Assembly: GCF_019236475.1 (NCBI RefSeq)
Contig: NZ_JAFAIX010000006.1
Span: 1 to 64,000 of the forward strand
Origin: Chitinophaga sp.
GTDB taxonomy: Bacteria > Bacteroidota > Bacteroidia > Chitinophagales > Chitinophagaceae
Direction: 5' to 3'
DNA length: 64,000 bases
In this document: piece after piece, positions 19,475-29,300 of the stretch
Numbering within the stretch: position 1 is the first letter of the stretch
Layout: each line of letters begins with the position of its first letter
The notes under the pieces: generated by a model
Databases searched by the model: none
Told to the model about the DNA's origin: nothing
What the model saw: the letters and a program-made list of their open reading frames with translations, nothing else
Made by a program: the position numbers and the translations under genes

Positions 19475-19518
19475 CCTGCGGAAATACACAATCTTGGAGA
19501 AAATTATCTACCTTATAG

Positions 19519-19548
19519 TCCTGGTTCATTGAACCAGGATTTTTTTTT
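19519..19548 (+). terminator. Rho-independent terminator after the OmpH-like gene
   Basis: tcctggtt (19519-19526) pairs with aaccagga (19532-19539) and is followed by nine T residues, a textbook terminator. Confidence 0.9.
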
Positions 19549-19564
19549 ACCTCTACTTGAACTT

Positions 19565-20998
19565 ATGGAAATCAACCAAACTAAATCCTTCAAGCCGACT
19601 TTAGGCTTATTAGATGCCACTATGGTAGTAGCCGGCTCCATGATTGGGTCCGGGATTTTTCTCGTTACCGCTGAGATAGCCCGTAATGTAGGGGGAGCAG
19701 GATGGATCACCGCTATGTGGGTATTGGCGGGCGTTGTAACGCTGATTGCGGCGTTGAGCTATGGTGAGCTTTCCGGTATGTATCCCAAAGCGGGCGGGCA
19801 ATATGTGTATTTGCGAGAAGCCTATAATCCCTTTATTGCATTTCTTTTTGGCTGGACGCAGTTTGGCGTCATTCAGACAGGCACCATTGCCGCAGTAGCG
19901 GTAGCCTTTGCGAAGTTTACCGCCTATTTGATTCCTGGTTTCAGTGAGAAGAATATGTTGTTTGAATCATCGCTGGTAAATATATCTGCTGCGCAGATAG
20001 TAGCCATTGTATCCATCATCGTGCTCACTTATATCAATACCAGGGGCGTAAAGCATGGAAAGGTTATCCAGACGGTATTTACGTTGGCTAAGTTATTGTC
20101 GCTTTTTGGGTTGATTATCTTTGGCTTCCTGTTGGGCGCCAAGGCTGAAATCTGGAATGCCAATTGGGAGCATGCTTGGGATGCGGCATCATTGAGCATG
20201 ACAGACACCAATTTAGTGTCGTCTTCCTTAACTGGCCTTGCTTTCCTGGGAGCGATTGCGATATCTATGAAAGGCACTTTGTTCTCCAGTGACGCTTGGA
20301 ATAACGTGACATTTATTGCCGCAGAAATTAAGAATCCCCAGAAGAATATTGGTCGTTCTTTGTTCCTGGGTACTTTGATTGTGACGATTATTTATGTGAG
20401 TGCCAACCTGATGTACTTGGCGGTGTTGCCATTGAAGGAAATTGCGTTTGCAGCGAATGATAGAGTAGGGGTGGCTGCCGCAGAAGCTATTTTTGGTGGT
20501 ATTGGCAGTAAGGTGATTGCAGTGATGATTATGATTTCCACCTTTGGATGTAATAATGGTTTGATACTTTCTGGTGCAAGGATTTATTATACCATGGCAC
20601 AAGATAAGTTATTCTTCAAGGGGGCAGGAGAGTTGAATAAGAACAGCGTACCTGCCAAAGGCTTGTGGATACAATGTTTTTGGGCATCTTTCCTTTGTTT
20701 GACCGGACGTTATAATGATTTGTTGGCGTTGGTCATCTTTGGTGTACTGTTGTTTTATGTATTGACGATCTTGGGAATTTTCGTGTTACGTAGGAAGCGT
20801 CCGGAGATAGAGCGCCCCTACAGGGCATTTGGCTATCCTGTGCTGCCAATGGTTTACATTGTGGTAGCGTTATCCTTAGCCATCTTGTTGTTGATGTTTG
20901 AGACAAAATATACACTGCCGGGCCTGGGTATCATATTGTTAGGCGTTCCGGTGTATTACCTTGCTTTGCGCCGTCAGCGCAAGACTACGGCCAGCTAA
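19565..20998 (+). CDS. APC family amino acid permease
   Basis: This 477-residue inner-membrane transporter has about 12 membrane helices. The first broken helix, typical of the amino acid-polyamine-organocation fold, reads GSMIGSGIFLVTAEIARNVG (about residues 26-45). Further family features are the ALSYGELSGMYPKAGGQYVYL region in helix 2-3 (shown in part) and SSDAWNNVTFIAAEIKNPQK near helix 6-8, as in LAT-type permeases. The amino acid carried cannot be told from sequence alone. The ATG at 19565 was chosen over a TTG at 19529, because the latter lies inside the terminator of the preceding gene. Confidence 0.9.
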   Translation: MEINQTKSFKPTLGLLDATMVVAGSMIGSGIFLVTAEIARNVGGAGWITAMWVLAGVVTLIAALSYGELSGMYPKAGGQYVYLREAYNPFIAFLFGWTQFGVIQTGTIAAVAVAFAKFTAYLIPGFSEKNMLFESSLVNISAAQIVAIVSIIVLTYINTRGVKHGKVIQTVFTLAKLLSLFGLIIFGFLLGAKAEIWNANWEHAWDAASLSMTDTNLVSSSLTGLAFLGAIAISMKGTLFSSDAWNNVTFIAAEIKNPQKNIGRSLFLGTLIVTIIYVSANLMYLAVLPLKEIAFAANDRVGVAAAEAIFGGIGSKVIAVMIMISTFGCNNGLILSGARIYYTMAQDKLFFKGAGELNKNSVPAKGLWIQCFWASFLCLTGRYNDLLALVIFGVLLFYVLTILGIFVLRRKRPEIERPYRAFGYPVLPMVYIVVALSLAILLLMFETKYTLPGLGIILLGVPVYYLALRRQRKTTAS

Positions 20999-21047
20999 AA
21001 TGGATAAAAAAAAATGCATTTTCACACGAACGTTGTATAAAAAAAGT

Positions 21048-21082
21048 GAGCCACTGCACATAATATTGCAGTGGCTCCTTTT
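21048..21082 (+). terminator. Rho-independent terminator after the permease
   Basis: gagccactgca (21048-21058) pairs perfectly with tgcagtggctc (21067-21077), followed by CTTTT. Confidence 0.85.
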
Positions 21083-21649
21083 AATTTGCATCAAGAGACG
21101 AAGAGATAAGGAGAAGGATGAAGTTTCCCCGATTAGCAGTTAAAAGAAAACCCTGAAAATTGAAATTGGCCATGTGGACTTTAACCTGAGGAAATGAAGT
21201 TTGGAAGTCCGGCAAACACAAAAAACTACAGTTATGATTGTTCTCGCCGTAGACACGGCAAAAAAGAATGTGACTGATTTCTGTGACGATAGTTTTTTTA
21301 TACCCTCAAAATAATATTTGCCATAGAGTAATGTATACTCCAATTAAAGAATTACAATTTCAAAATATTAATGCCAACGTTAATGGTATGCCTTGTATGC
21401 ATGCTATTAGCAAGAGTAACAAGTTATGAGGTAATGACCTTGCGGGATTTATATCCACAAGATAACCATTAATGCCTACACGATTTGCATTCTCGAACAT
21501 TCACATGACAATCTTTTACAATAAGCGTATGGTTTCAACCATGCGCTTTTTTTTGCGCGCAAGACGCAAAGTAGAAAAGAACATCAGGAGGTTTAAGTGA
21601 GCAGTAATATCAAAACTATACATATTTAAAATTTATTATGTGAAAGTGA
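21083..21649 (+). other. Gene-free stretch with possible small RNA
   Basis: No convincing ORF is present in this stretch between the permease terminator and the next gene's promoter. It contains an orphan Rho-independent terminator at 21523-21556, preceded by about 200 bases without coding character (21330-21520). That arrangement fits a small RNA or an upstream transcript reading through. No RNA family was recognised, and no strong TAnnTTTG box was found for it (TAATATTTG at about 21312-21320 has one base too many). Confidence 0.35.
21523..21556 (+). terminator. Orphan Rho-independent terminator
   Basis: aagcgtatggtt (21523-21534) pairs with aaccatgcgctt (21537-21548; one T-G wobble) and is followed by a T-run. 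There is no annotated gene immediately upstream, so it may end a small RNA. Confidence 0.75.
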
Positions 21650-21681
21650 TTGTCAACAGATAAAAATTCTTTATAATTTTG
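21650..21681 (+). promoter_or_regulatory. Promoter giving a nearly leaderless DUF4254 mRNA
   Basis: TTG at 21650-21652 and TAATTTTG at 21674-21681 (21 bases between) match the -33/-7 elements. The -7 box ends only 4 bases before the ATG at 21686, so transcription should start at or within a few bases of the start codon. Confidence 0.65.
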
Positions 21682-21685
21682 CCAG

Positions 21686-22288
21686 ATGTTTACTCAACTG
21701 TGCAATCAGATATTTAATCAGAGCATACTGGACTATCACCAGTACAATGATGTTCATCAGAGCATCAGCAATCCATATGAAAAGAGCAGCATAGAGCACC
21801 TGCTTTATTTGAAAAACTGGATAGACACGGTGCAATGGCACCTGGAAGACATCATTCGTAACCCGGCGATTGACCCGGTGGAAGCGCTGGGAATCAAACG
21901 TTGGATTGATAAGAGTAACCAGGAGCGTACCGATGTAGTAGAATATATTGATAGTTATTTCCTGGATAAATACAAAGATGTGGCCACTGCAGCCACAGCC
22001 GCTATTAATACAGAGAGTCCTGCTTGGGCGATTGATCGCCTGTCCATTTTGGCTTTGAAGATTTACCATATGCAGGAAGAGGCAACCCGTGAGGATGCTA
22101 CTGCTGAGCATAGAGCGGCATGTCAGCGTAAGCTGGATATTCTGCTGGAGCAGCGTACGGATCTGGGAAAGGCCATTGAGGAGTTATTGACGGATATTGC
22201 AGCGGGAAAGAAGTACATGAAAGTGTACAAGCAGATGAAGATGTACAATGATCCTTCTCTGAATCCTGTATTATATAAGGGGAAATAG
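21686..22288 (+). CDS. DUF4254 domain protein
   Basis: This is a 200-residue cytoplasmic, mostly helical protein. The N-terminal part contains the family-like stretch SISNPYEKSSIEHLLYLKNW (residues 27-46), followed by IDTVQWHLEDIIRNP and ALGIKRWIDKSNQERTDVVE. DUF4254 proteins have no established function. They are typically encoded beside family 9 glycosyltransferases in Bacteroidota, and that is the case here, with a 24-base gap. A role in lipopolysaccharide assembly is therefore inferred from context. The ATG at 21686 lies 4 bases after a -7 box, so either the mRNA is leaderless or translation starts at a later codon; the conserved N-terminus argues for the ATG. Confidence 0.82.
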   Translation: MFTQLCNQIFNQSILDYHQYNDVHQSISNPYEKSSIEHLLYLKNWIDTVQWHLEDIIRNPAIDPVEALGIKRWIDKSNQERTDVVEYIDSYFLDKYKDVATAATAAINTESPAWAIDRLSILALKIYHMQEEATREDATAEHRAACQRKLDILLEQRTDLGKAIEELLTDIAAGKKYMKVYKQMKMYNDPSLNPVLYKGK

Positions 22289-22312
22289 TCCCATTTTTCA
22301 AGATTTAGCAAG

Positions 22313-23347
22313 ATGACAGCTAAACAAAGCAAGCGAACCATTCTGGTATTTCGATTTTCCGCATTGGGGGATATGGCCATGACCATACCTGTGATGAAAC
22401 GGATGTTGGAAAGTAATCCAGGGGTGGATATCGTGTTTGTATCGAATAAGAACTGGGGAGCTTTGTGTGAAGGCATTCCGGGGATCACTTTTTATCCGGC
22501 GGATTTTAAGGGCGTTCACAAAGGGTTTCCTGGCCTTTTCCGTCTTTTCAAGGAGTTGGGTAGTCAATTTAATATTGCGGCAGTAGCGGATTTGCACAAT
22601 GTACTGAGGTCTAAAGTGGTGAGTACATTTTTCCGATTGTCGGGGGTACCGGTGCGTACGATAGATAAAGGGCGTGCTGAGAAGAAAGCTTTGACGCGTA
22701 AAGAAAATAAAGTGTTGCGTCCACTGACGACTACCATTGAAAGGTATGCGGAGGTGTTCAGGGCATTACAGCTTTCTTGTGAGATGGGGACTAAACCTGT
22801 TTTTGCGCCCCGGGATTTACCTCAATCCGTTTTAGTGGTAACAGGGTCCAAAGGGACTGATAAATGGGTAGGAATCGCTCCATTTGCCACATATGTGGAA
22901 AAAATGTATCCTTTAGCAAAGATGGAGGAAGTCATAGCGACTGTTTCCGGTGAAAAGGGTCATAAGATCCTGCTATTTGGCGGTGGGAAGGAAGAAGTGG
23001 CACAATTAGGCGCTTTGGCGGCGAAATATCCGCAGACGGTATCTGTTGCGGGGCGATTGTCGTTGAAAGAGGAGATGGCCGTTATCAGTCAGTTGGATAC
23101 TATGGTGAGTATGGATTCCGCGAATATGCACCTGGCATCGCTTTTTGGAGTGCCAGTGGTATCTGTATGGGGGGCAACGCATCCATATGCAGGATTTATG
23201 GGATATGGACAGTTGGAAAGTAATGCGGTGCAGATCCAGGATTTGGAATGCAGGCCTTGTTCTGTATTTGGGAATAAGCCTTGTTTCCGTGGGGATCATG
23301 CTTGTATGGAGTGGTTAAAACCGGCGCAGATATTGGAAAAGCTGTAA
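22313..23347 (+). CDS. Glycosyltransferase family 9 (heptosyltransferase-like)
   Basis: This 344-residue enzyme has the GT-B fold with two Rossmann domains. The N-terminal RFSALGDMAMTIPVMKRM (about residues 14-31) and the C-terminal SMDSANMHLASLFGVPVVSV with WGATHP (about 261-287) are hallmarks of ADP-heptose:LPS heptosyltransferases, which add sugars to the lipopolysaccharide inner core on the cytoplasmic side. A Cys-containing C-terminal segment (CRPCSVFGNKPCFRGDHACM) recalls the pattern in many family 9 members. It is co-transcribed with the DUF4254 gene. The exact sugar donor is not determined. Confidence 0.88.
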   Translation: MTAKQSKRTILVFRFSALGDMAMTIPVMKRMLESNPGVDIVFVSNKNWGALCEGIPGITFYPADFKGVHKGFPGLFRLFKELGSQFNIAAVADLHNVLRSKVVSTFFRLSGVPVRTIDKGRAEKKALTRKENKVLRPLTTTIERYAEVFRALQLSCEMGTKPVFAPRDLPQSVLVVTGSKGTDKWVGIAPFATYVEKMYPLAKMEEVIATVSGEKGHKILLFGGGKEEVAQLGALAAKYPQTVSVAGRLSLKEEMAVISQLDTMVSMDSANMHLASLFGVPVVSVWGATHPYAGFMGYGQLESNAVQIQDLECRPCSVFGNKPCFRGDHACMEWLKPAQILEKL

Positions 23348-23362
23348 AATGAAAAGTTTTTT

Positions 23363-23391
23363 TTGCAGTTTCAAAAAAAAGCATACTTTTG
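23363..23391 (+). promoter_or_regulatory. Promoter of tRNA-Gln (first copy)
   Basis: TTG at 23363-23365 and TACTTTTG at 23384-23391, 18 bases apart, fit the Bacteroidota promoter pattern. The tRNA begins 42 bases after the -7 box. Confidence 0.75.
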
Positions 23392-23432
23392 CAATCCCAA
23401 ACAACGGGGGTATATGCACCTTAAGCATTGAT

Positions 23433-23503
23433 TGCCCGATAGTATAAGGGTAGTACATCAGATTTTGGTTCTGACTGTCTTGGTTCGAATCCAGGTCGGG
23501 CAA
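23433..23503 (+). tRNA. tRNA-Gln (anticodon UUG), copy 1
   Basis: The cloverleaf has acceptor stem TGCCCGA/TCGGGCA, D arm GTAT/GTAC, anticodon stem TCAGA/TCTGA with loop TTTTGGT (anticodon TTG), T arm TTGG...CCAGG and discriminator A. CCA is not encoded. All 71 bases are identical to the copy at 44249. It stands alone with its own promoter and terminator. Confidence 0.95.
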
Positions 23504-23509
23504 CTACCG

Positions 23510-23541
23510 AAAAAGCCGCTCTAGAAGCGGCTTTTTCTTTT
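23510..23541 (+). terminator. Terminator of tRNA-Gln copy 1
   Basis: aaaaagccgct (23510-23520) pairs with agcggcttttt (23526-23536) around a 5-base loop, then CTTTTT. Confidence 0.9.
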
Positions 23542-23560
23542 TAGGCATAGACTCGTCTTA

Positions 23561-23603
23561 AATAAAAAACCGCTACAACATTTCATTGTAGCGGTTTTTT
23601 ATT
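23561..23603. terminator. Bidirectional terminator
   Basis: A perfect 18-bp stem (23561-23578 with 23586-23603, core accgctacaa/ttgtagcggt) is flanked by A- and T-runs. It stops transcription of import locus 1 coming from the right and any read-through from tRNA-Gln on the left. Confidence 0.9.
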
Positions 23604-23626
23604 TAGGACTAGTCAAGTTATGCTGA

Positions 23627-24520
23627 TTAGGAATGAGCGATATACTCATTTTCCAGTGTACCATCGGCATATAGTTTCAGGATGGCATAGCCGGGAGGTG
23701 TTTCCAGGTAATACCCTTCTCCAGCGGATTCTTTATCGCCGGCGCCCCACCAGAAACCGCTCATAGCGCCATTACAGCAGTAGCGAACCCCATTATACAC
23801 TGCATTATCCGCCAGGTGATTATGACCGCTTAAGCATACTTTTACTTTATCGCGGTGCTGAAAGAACAGTGATTTCAGGCGTTGGTGATCTGAGTGCCCG
23901 CCGCCTACGAGGATAGGCGTAACACCTAGTATCGGGTAGTGCGACATCACGAGGGTAGGCGTACCTGCAGGCAATGATTTCAAATCATTTTCCAGCCATT
24001 GGTATTGTTCTTCATCCAAGGATACGTTTGCGTTGTTGCTGTCCAGGATGATAAAGTGCCAGCCGTTACGCGTGAAGCTATAGTAGCGGTGTGGTATTTT
24101 CAAACGTTTGACTACATAGTTTTTACCGTACATATCGTCTTCTTTGGAGGGCGCTTTCCACCACATATCGTGGTTGCCGAGGCAACTATAGACATCATAT
24201 GATTTCAGGCTACTGATGCAATCGTCCCAGATGCCCCAGAGTAGTGTAACCCGATCGCGGACAACATTATCATACGAAGCATCGAAGATGGAATCGCCTC
24301 CATTGAGGAAGAAATCGACTTTTTTCTTTTTAATTTCTTCCAGGCATTTTTTGAATCGTGCAGGAGCGTTGAGGTCTTCACGTATATGCACATCCGTTAT
24401 ATGCGCCACCGTGAGTACAGGGCTACGTTTGCTGGTAGTAGCCGCGCTGGCGGCCACCGGTCCCAGGAGGGAACCGGCTGCCAGCAGACCAGTGCGTTTT
24501 AAAATATCTCTTCTATTCAT
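23627..24520 (-). CDS. Exported calcineurin-like metallophosphoesterase
   Basis: This 297-residue enzyme has a Tat-type signal (NRRDILKR at residues 2-9, then a hydrophobic stretch to about 27). All five metal-binding blocks are seen: HITDVH (D43, H45), NGGDS (D76), GNHD (115-118), SHYPI (H194) and SGHNHLAD (H233, H235). It therefore should bind two metal ions and cleave phosphoester bonds in the periplasm or on the cell surface. It is the last gene of the import locus, 8 bases after the SusD gene, which suggests that the imported ligand is, or is released from, a phosphorylated compound. The exact substrate is unknown. Confidence 0.88.
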   Translation of the reverse strand: MNRRDILKRTGLLAAGSLLGPVAASAATTSKRSPVLTVAHITDVHIREDLNAPARFKKCLEEIKKKKVDFFLNGGDSIFDASYDNVVRDRVTLLWGIWDDCISSLKSYDVYSCLGNHDMWWKAPSKEDDMYGKNYVVKRLKIPHRYYSFTRNGWHFIILDSNNANVSLDEEQYQWLENDLKSLPAGTPTLVMSHYPILGVTPILVGGGHSDHQRLKSLFFQHRDKVKVCLSGHNHLADNAVYNGVRYCCNGAMSGFWWGAGDKESAGEGYYLETPPGYAILKLYADGTLENEYIAHS

Positions 24521-24528
24521 GATATGGA

Positions 24529-26334
24529 TTATTCCCAGCCAAAAATTTGTTTCAGGTTTGGATTCAGTGCCACCTGGTTAAAAGGAATAGGACGATAATA
24601 GTACTTCGGCTCTTGGAAAGTACGTATATTCGTTTCCGTTACAATGGTGCCTCCGGCAGCACCATTCTTCAGGTATACTGTTACGTCGTCTCCGAAACTA
24701 CCAGCCTTGTAATAGTCTAGGTTTATACCCAGCGAATTTTTCACTTTATCGGCATCAGCAGGGATATCCTGACTTTTATCTATCAGCATAATATCTTCGA
24801 TACCATCGCCGGTCACGTCGTATTTACCCAATCCTGGGAAGTACATGCCTTCTGGTATTTTTTGCAGCAGTTTACCCGCGTGCCATCTCATCAGGTCATC
24901 GTAGCGGTATCCTTCCAGGGCAAACTCCACTCTTCTTTCGCGACGGATTTCCAATATGGTTCCTTTCAGTGGGCCGCTTACATCAGGATATTGCGCCATT
25001 AACACAGGGTCAATATTGGCGTTGCTCCCAACGAGGTCGATGGCAGGCATACCTACACGGGCGCGGATTAGGTTTACTGATTTATCCAGATCACTTTGAG
25101 TGAGGTTACCTTTTTCTGCGAGGGCTTCTGCATAGATGAGCAATGCTTCCGCATAGCGATAAACCGGGAAGAACATGCTTCCTGCCGCTACGTTATCAGT
25201 AGTATTGAAATAACCTTTTAACTGGTGGTAACCGGTAAAGTTTTTATTTAAACGTTGATTGTAGGGACGGGTGTCATTGGAGCGCTTAAAGCCAGGATAT
25301 ACCAATGTTTGCGCCATACGAGGATCTCTGTTCTGAAATTCTTGTGTAAACAGGAATTTGTCGTAGCCAGGGATATCCGTAAAGCGGCTACCATCTTTCA
25401 TCAGGTAAGTTTGTACCAGGTCGCGGGAAGGAGATTGTTCATAATCGCCAAACACGTAACCATTGATATTACTATTGCTGGCACCATTGCTTTTCGCATA
25501 ATCGTAGGAGTCGGCCAATATTACTTCCGAAATTTTTGAGGCATCTTGGCTGGCGAATAAGGCTGCATATGATTTTGTAGGGCCTTGATCGGTGTAGATG
25601 GCGAATTTACCCGAAGCCATGATATCCTTGGTTTGAGCTACAGCACTGTCAAGAAAACGATCGGCAGTGGATTGTAGGTTTAGTTCCGGGTGATATCTCC
25701 GAAAGGTTGCTTCATAGAGTGCAATTCTGGCAAACAGCATTTTAGCGGCCCAAACATTTGGGGTACCAACAGGTACTTTTTCACGTATGTGATTCACCGC
25801 AAATGACAGGTCTGCCATCATACTATCTACTACCAGCGCACGTGGGTCGCGGGCTTTGTAGAGGGCCGGGTCTTCTGGTTGCAGTGTTTTTCCATACCAA
25901 GGAACATCAGAAAAGCGGCTGATTTTACCAAAGTAAAAAGCAGCGCGGTAATATCTGGCGAGGCCGGCGTAATGGTCTTTTGTTTCTTGGGGTACAGCAG
26001 CTTTGCTATAGTTATCCAGGAAATAATTAATGTTACGTAAGCGACTCCAATCCCAGCCACCAGTAATGGTCTGAGAGGTTGGCGTACCGATCATTATATT
26101 TTTTATTTCAATGGAACCGGTAGTAGCGGTGTTATCGCTGCTTTGGTCGCCGAGGTATTGCCAGGTGCCAGGCAGGTCGAGCAATCCATTAATATAAAGG
26201 GACAGATCTGTTTCTGATTTGAAAAATAAATCTGGTGAAACTGTATCCTGTGGATATCGGTTCAGGAAGTCCTTCTTACAGGAACTGCCGACGATCAGCA
26301 TTCCTATGGCGATATATTTAGTGAGTTTTTTCAT
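24529..26334 (-). CDS. SusD/RagB family outer-membrane lipoprotein (import locus 1)
   Basis: This 601-residue lipoprotein has signal MKKLTKYIAIGMLIVGSSC with lipid-bearing C19, followed by KKDFLNRYPQD. SusD proteins sit as a lid on a partner SusC channel, bind ligand at the surface and hand it over. The N-terminal RYYRAAFYFGKISRFSDVPW block, the RYAEALLIYAEALAEKG helix and the C-terminal NPNLKQIFGWE are typical. It pairs with the SusC gene 25 bases upstream. The ligand cannot be deduced from the sequence. Confidence 0.93.
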   Translation of the reverse strand: MKKLTKYIAIGMLIVGSSCKKDFLNRYPQDTVSPDLFFKSETDLSLYINGLLDLPGTWQYLGDQSSDNTATTGSIEIKNIMIGTPTSQTITGGWDWSRLRNINYFLDNYSKAAVPQETKDHYAGLARYYRAAFYFGKISRFSDVPWYGKTLQPEDPALYKARDPRALVVDSMMADLSFAVNHIREKVPVGTPNVWAAKMLFARIALYEATFRRYHPELNLQSTADRFLDSAVAQTKDIMASGKFAIYTDQGPTKSYAALFASQDASKISEVILADSYDYAKSNGASNSNINGYVFGDYEQSPSRDLVQTYLMKDGSRFTDIPGYDKFLFTQEFQNRDPRMAQTLVYPGFKRSNDTRPYNQRLNKNFTGYHQLKGYFNTTDNVAAGSMFFPVYRYAEALLIYAEALAEKGNLTQSDLDKSVNLIRARVGMPAIDLVGSNANIDPVLMAQYPDVSGPLKGTILEIRRERRVEFALEGYRYDDLMRWHAGKLLQKIPEGMYFPGLGKYDVTGDGIEDIMLIDKSQDIPADADKVKNSLGINLDYYKAGSFGDDVTVYLKNGAAGGTIVTETNIRTFQEPKYYYRPIPFNQVALNPNLKQIFGWE

Positions 26335-26359
26335 GTTGCAATATTTGTGATGTCCGGTA

Positions 26360-29300
26360 TTACAAGTCGAGATTCAATCCTGCTGCATATTTGCGTTGGT
26401 AAGGATATGCCCATCCGTAGCCATCGATAATAGATTCCGGATCCAGGTATTTTTTAATGGCAGAGAATTCAAAAATGTTTTCACCGCTAACAAAGAAGCG
26501 CAGGCGATTGATATGGTAGCGTTTTGTTAAGGATGCAGGCACCGTATATCCGATGGTGATATTCTTAATACGCATGTAGGCAGCGCTCAACAGGTATTTT
26601 GTTTGCGGGATATCCAATCCCTTGTGGTTATTGTTATCCGCCAACCAGGCCTGTAGTACTGGATAATAGGAATGGGTATTGGCATCTGCGAGTCCTGCTT
26701 TAATATAAGATTCGCTGTGTTTAGCACGGGTGGCTTCATTATCCGCAGTGGCGCGGTAGAAGTCGAGGTTCCACGGATAAACGTTGGCATATGGTTGTTG
26801 CAGTGGTCCCCAGAACAAGTAGTGATGTGGATAGTAATCCATTTTGCCAATTCCCTGCATAAATACAGAGAGATCAATGCCGTTCCAATTCATATCCAGA
26901 TTAATACCATAGCGGTAATGTGGACTGGTATTACCGATTACTTTCAGGTCTTTCGGATCTTTGGCGGAAGTGCCTAACTCTATTTTACCGTTGCCGTCCA
27001 GGTCTTTGTATTTAGGCCAGCCTTCTTTGATTTCCAGTGCGCCCCATGGCACGATAGCAGATTCGTCGAGGGTTTTAGTATCGTTTTTGTCTTTGAAATA
27101 GCCATCATTGGTTAGGCCCCAGATTTCGCCGAAGGTTTGTCCATCCCAGTAGTTACCACTGAATAAATGTTGATCATTTTTATAGTGGGTGATAACGGTT
27201 TTATCATCAGACAAGGTTACTTTCAGGCCGAAGTTGAATGGTTTGCCGCCTACCTTAAAGTCATTGCGGTAAGCTGCAGAGAGTTCCCAACCACGGGTGG
27301 ATAAGTCGGCCGCATTTTTCATAGGAGCACCGGTACCGAGTACTGCAGGCAATTCTTGTCCGGGTGCGAGCATTCCAGTGGTATTGCGGATAAAGTAGTC
27401 GAAGGACGCTTGCAATCTGTTTTCCATGAAACCTATATCAGTACCAACGTTGGTGGTGGTTACTTTTTCCCAGGTATAGGTAGACGGATCGACTTTCAGC
27501 AGTGGCGCTCCACCAATAATGGTTTGGTTATAGTTACCATCTATAAGATAACCGGAGTTTTTGGTAGGGAGTTGTTGGAGGTATCCGAAGTAGGAAACAT
27601 TTTGGTTACCCAGGCTACCATAGGAACCTCTGAACTTCAGCACAGATATAACAGGTATCCGTTTGATGAAAGCCTCTTCACTGGCTATCCAAGCAGCAGA
27701 AACGGAAGGGAACAGGCCTACGCGGTTGCTGGATGGGAAGCGGGAAGAACCATCATATCGGCCATTGGCTTCAAGGATATATCGATCTTTAAAAGTATAG
27801 TTGATACGTCCAAAAAGACTTCTGATGGCAAAGGAGGAATAAGATCCGCTAGCCGAAGCATCGCCGCTGGTAAGTTTTATATAGGGCAAAGCAGGAGAGA
27901 TGATATTTTTTTTACTAGCATCTACATATTCCCATTCCTGACTTTCCTGGTTGTATCCTGCCAGTAATGTGAAGGAATGATTTTTTGCAATGGTTTTATG
28001 ATAGTTGGCATACAGGTCGAAAACATCGTGTCTCACGAAAACATTACTTTCTGTTACAGCGCTGCTACCTTCCTGGCGAACATCATTAGGGCCATATCCG
28101 ATTTTATACGAATTCTGGTCGATATGCGTTTTCCATAATTCACGCTGAAAGCTAGCGTCGCCGGTGATTTGCAGGTCGTTGTTTAGGAAAGAGGCAATTC
28201 CTTTGATTACATCTTGGAATCCAAAGCGTGTATTCACATTGCGTCCGCCGTTTACCAGTTGGGCTGCAAGACGTCCGGCACCTGTGTTAGCCCAGGTACC
28301 ATCAGGGTTTACGGCCACCTGCGTAGGTTGCAGATAGTATACATCGGTAATGTTATAGGTAGGGCCGTCTGCCTTTGTTTGATAAATGCTCAGGTTATTA
28401 TCCAGTTGTAACCAACTGATAGGCTTCAGGTTGATCTTAGCACGCATACCGGTTCTGTTCCACTCGTCTTTGGCTAATTTGTTCAAGCCATTTTCCTTCG
28501 TGTAGTCGGCTGACAACAGGTAGGTGATAGGCGTTTTTTTAGCTGTTTCCGCGCTACCACTGAGGGAAATGCTGTGATATTGCGAAGGATTTGTTTTACT
28601 GAAGAAATAATTATTCCAGTTGTTGCTACCCATATATGCCCATTTGGTAGGGTCGTTGGGATCAACGCGGGTATCAGGCAGGGAAGGATTTTCGGATCTT
28701 TGTTTGGCCCATTTATAATACTCATCGGAGAAGTTCACATAATCCCAAGGTGTATTATCGGTAGATGTTTCCAGTACGCGAGAATAGATATAAGGATCGG
28801 TGACTGGTTCTGGCATTACCGTGCGGCGGGATTTAGCAAAATAGTTGCTATAGCTAACGGTTTGTTTACCGCCTGCATTGCCTTGTTTGGTCGTAATGAG
28901 GATAACGCCGAAAGAGGCTCTAGCACCATAGATAGCAGCCGAAGCGGCATCTCTGAGTACAGAAATAGAAGCGATATCAGCAGGGTTGAGACGCATCATA
29001 TCATCTGTAGCAGCAGCGATACCGTCAATGATAATCAGTGGCGCCACCATACCGTTTTGACCAGCGATCGTTGCTACACCGCGGATATTGATATTCGGAA
29101 CTTGTCCGGGTTTACCACCAGCATAGCTGATATTCAGTCCAGGACTCAAGCCTTGTAAGCCTTGCATCACATTGGCAATAGGACGTTCTGCCAGTTGTTT
29201 GCCGGCTATCTGATCAATAGCACCTGTTACGTTAATTTTTTTCTGGGTACCATAACCTACCACGATTACTTCTTCCATAGAATTTTTGGAAGGTTCCATC

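Noticed and set aside
19529..19564. Upstream TTG start of the APC permease
   Set aside because: It falls inside the terminator hairpin of the previous gene; the ATG at 19565 is better.
21140..21343. Minus-strand ORF of 67 codons in the permease-DUF4254 gap
   Set aside because: No signal, domain or start context; the composition is that of non-coding sequence.
27356..27967. Open frame of 203 codons opposite susC of locus 1
   Set aside because: It is a shadow of a long, certain receptor gene.
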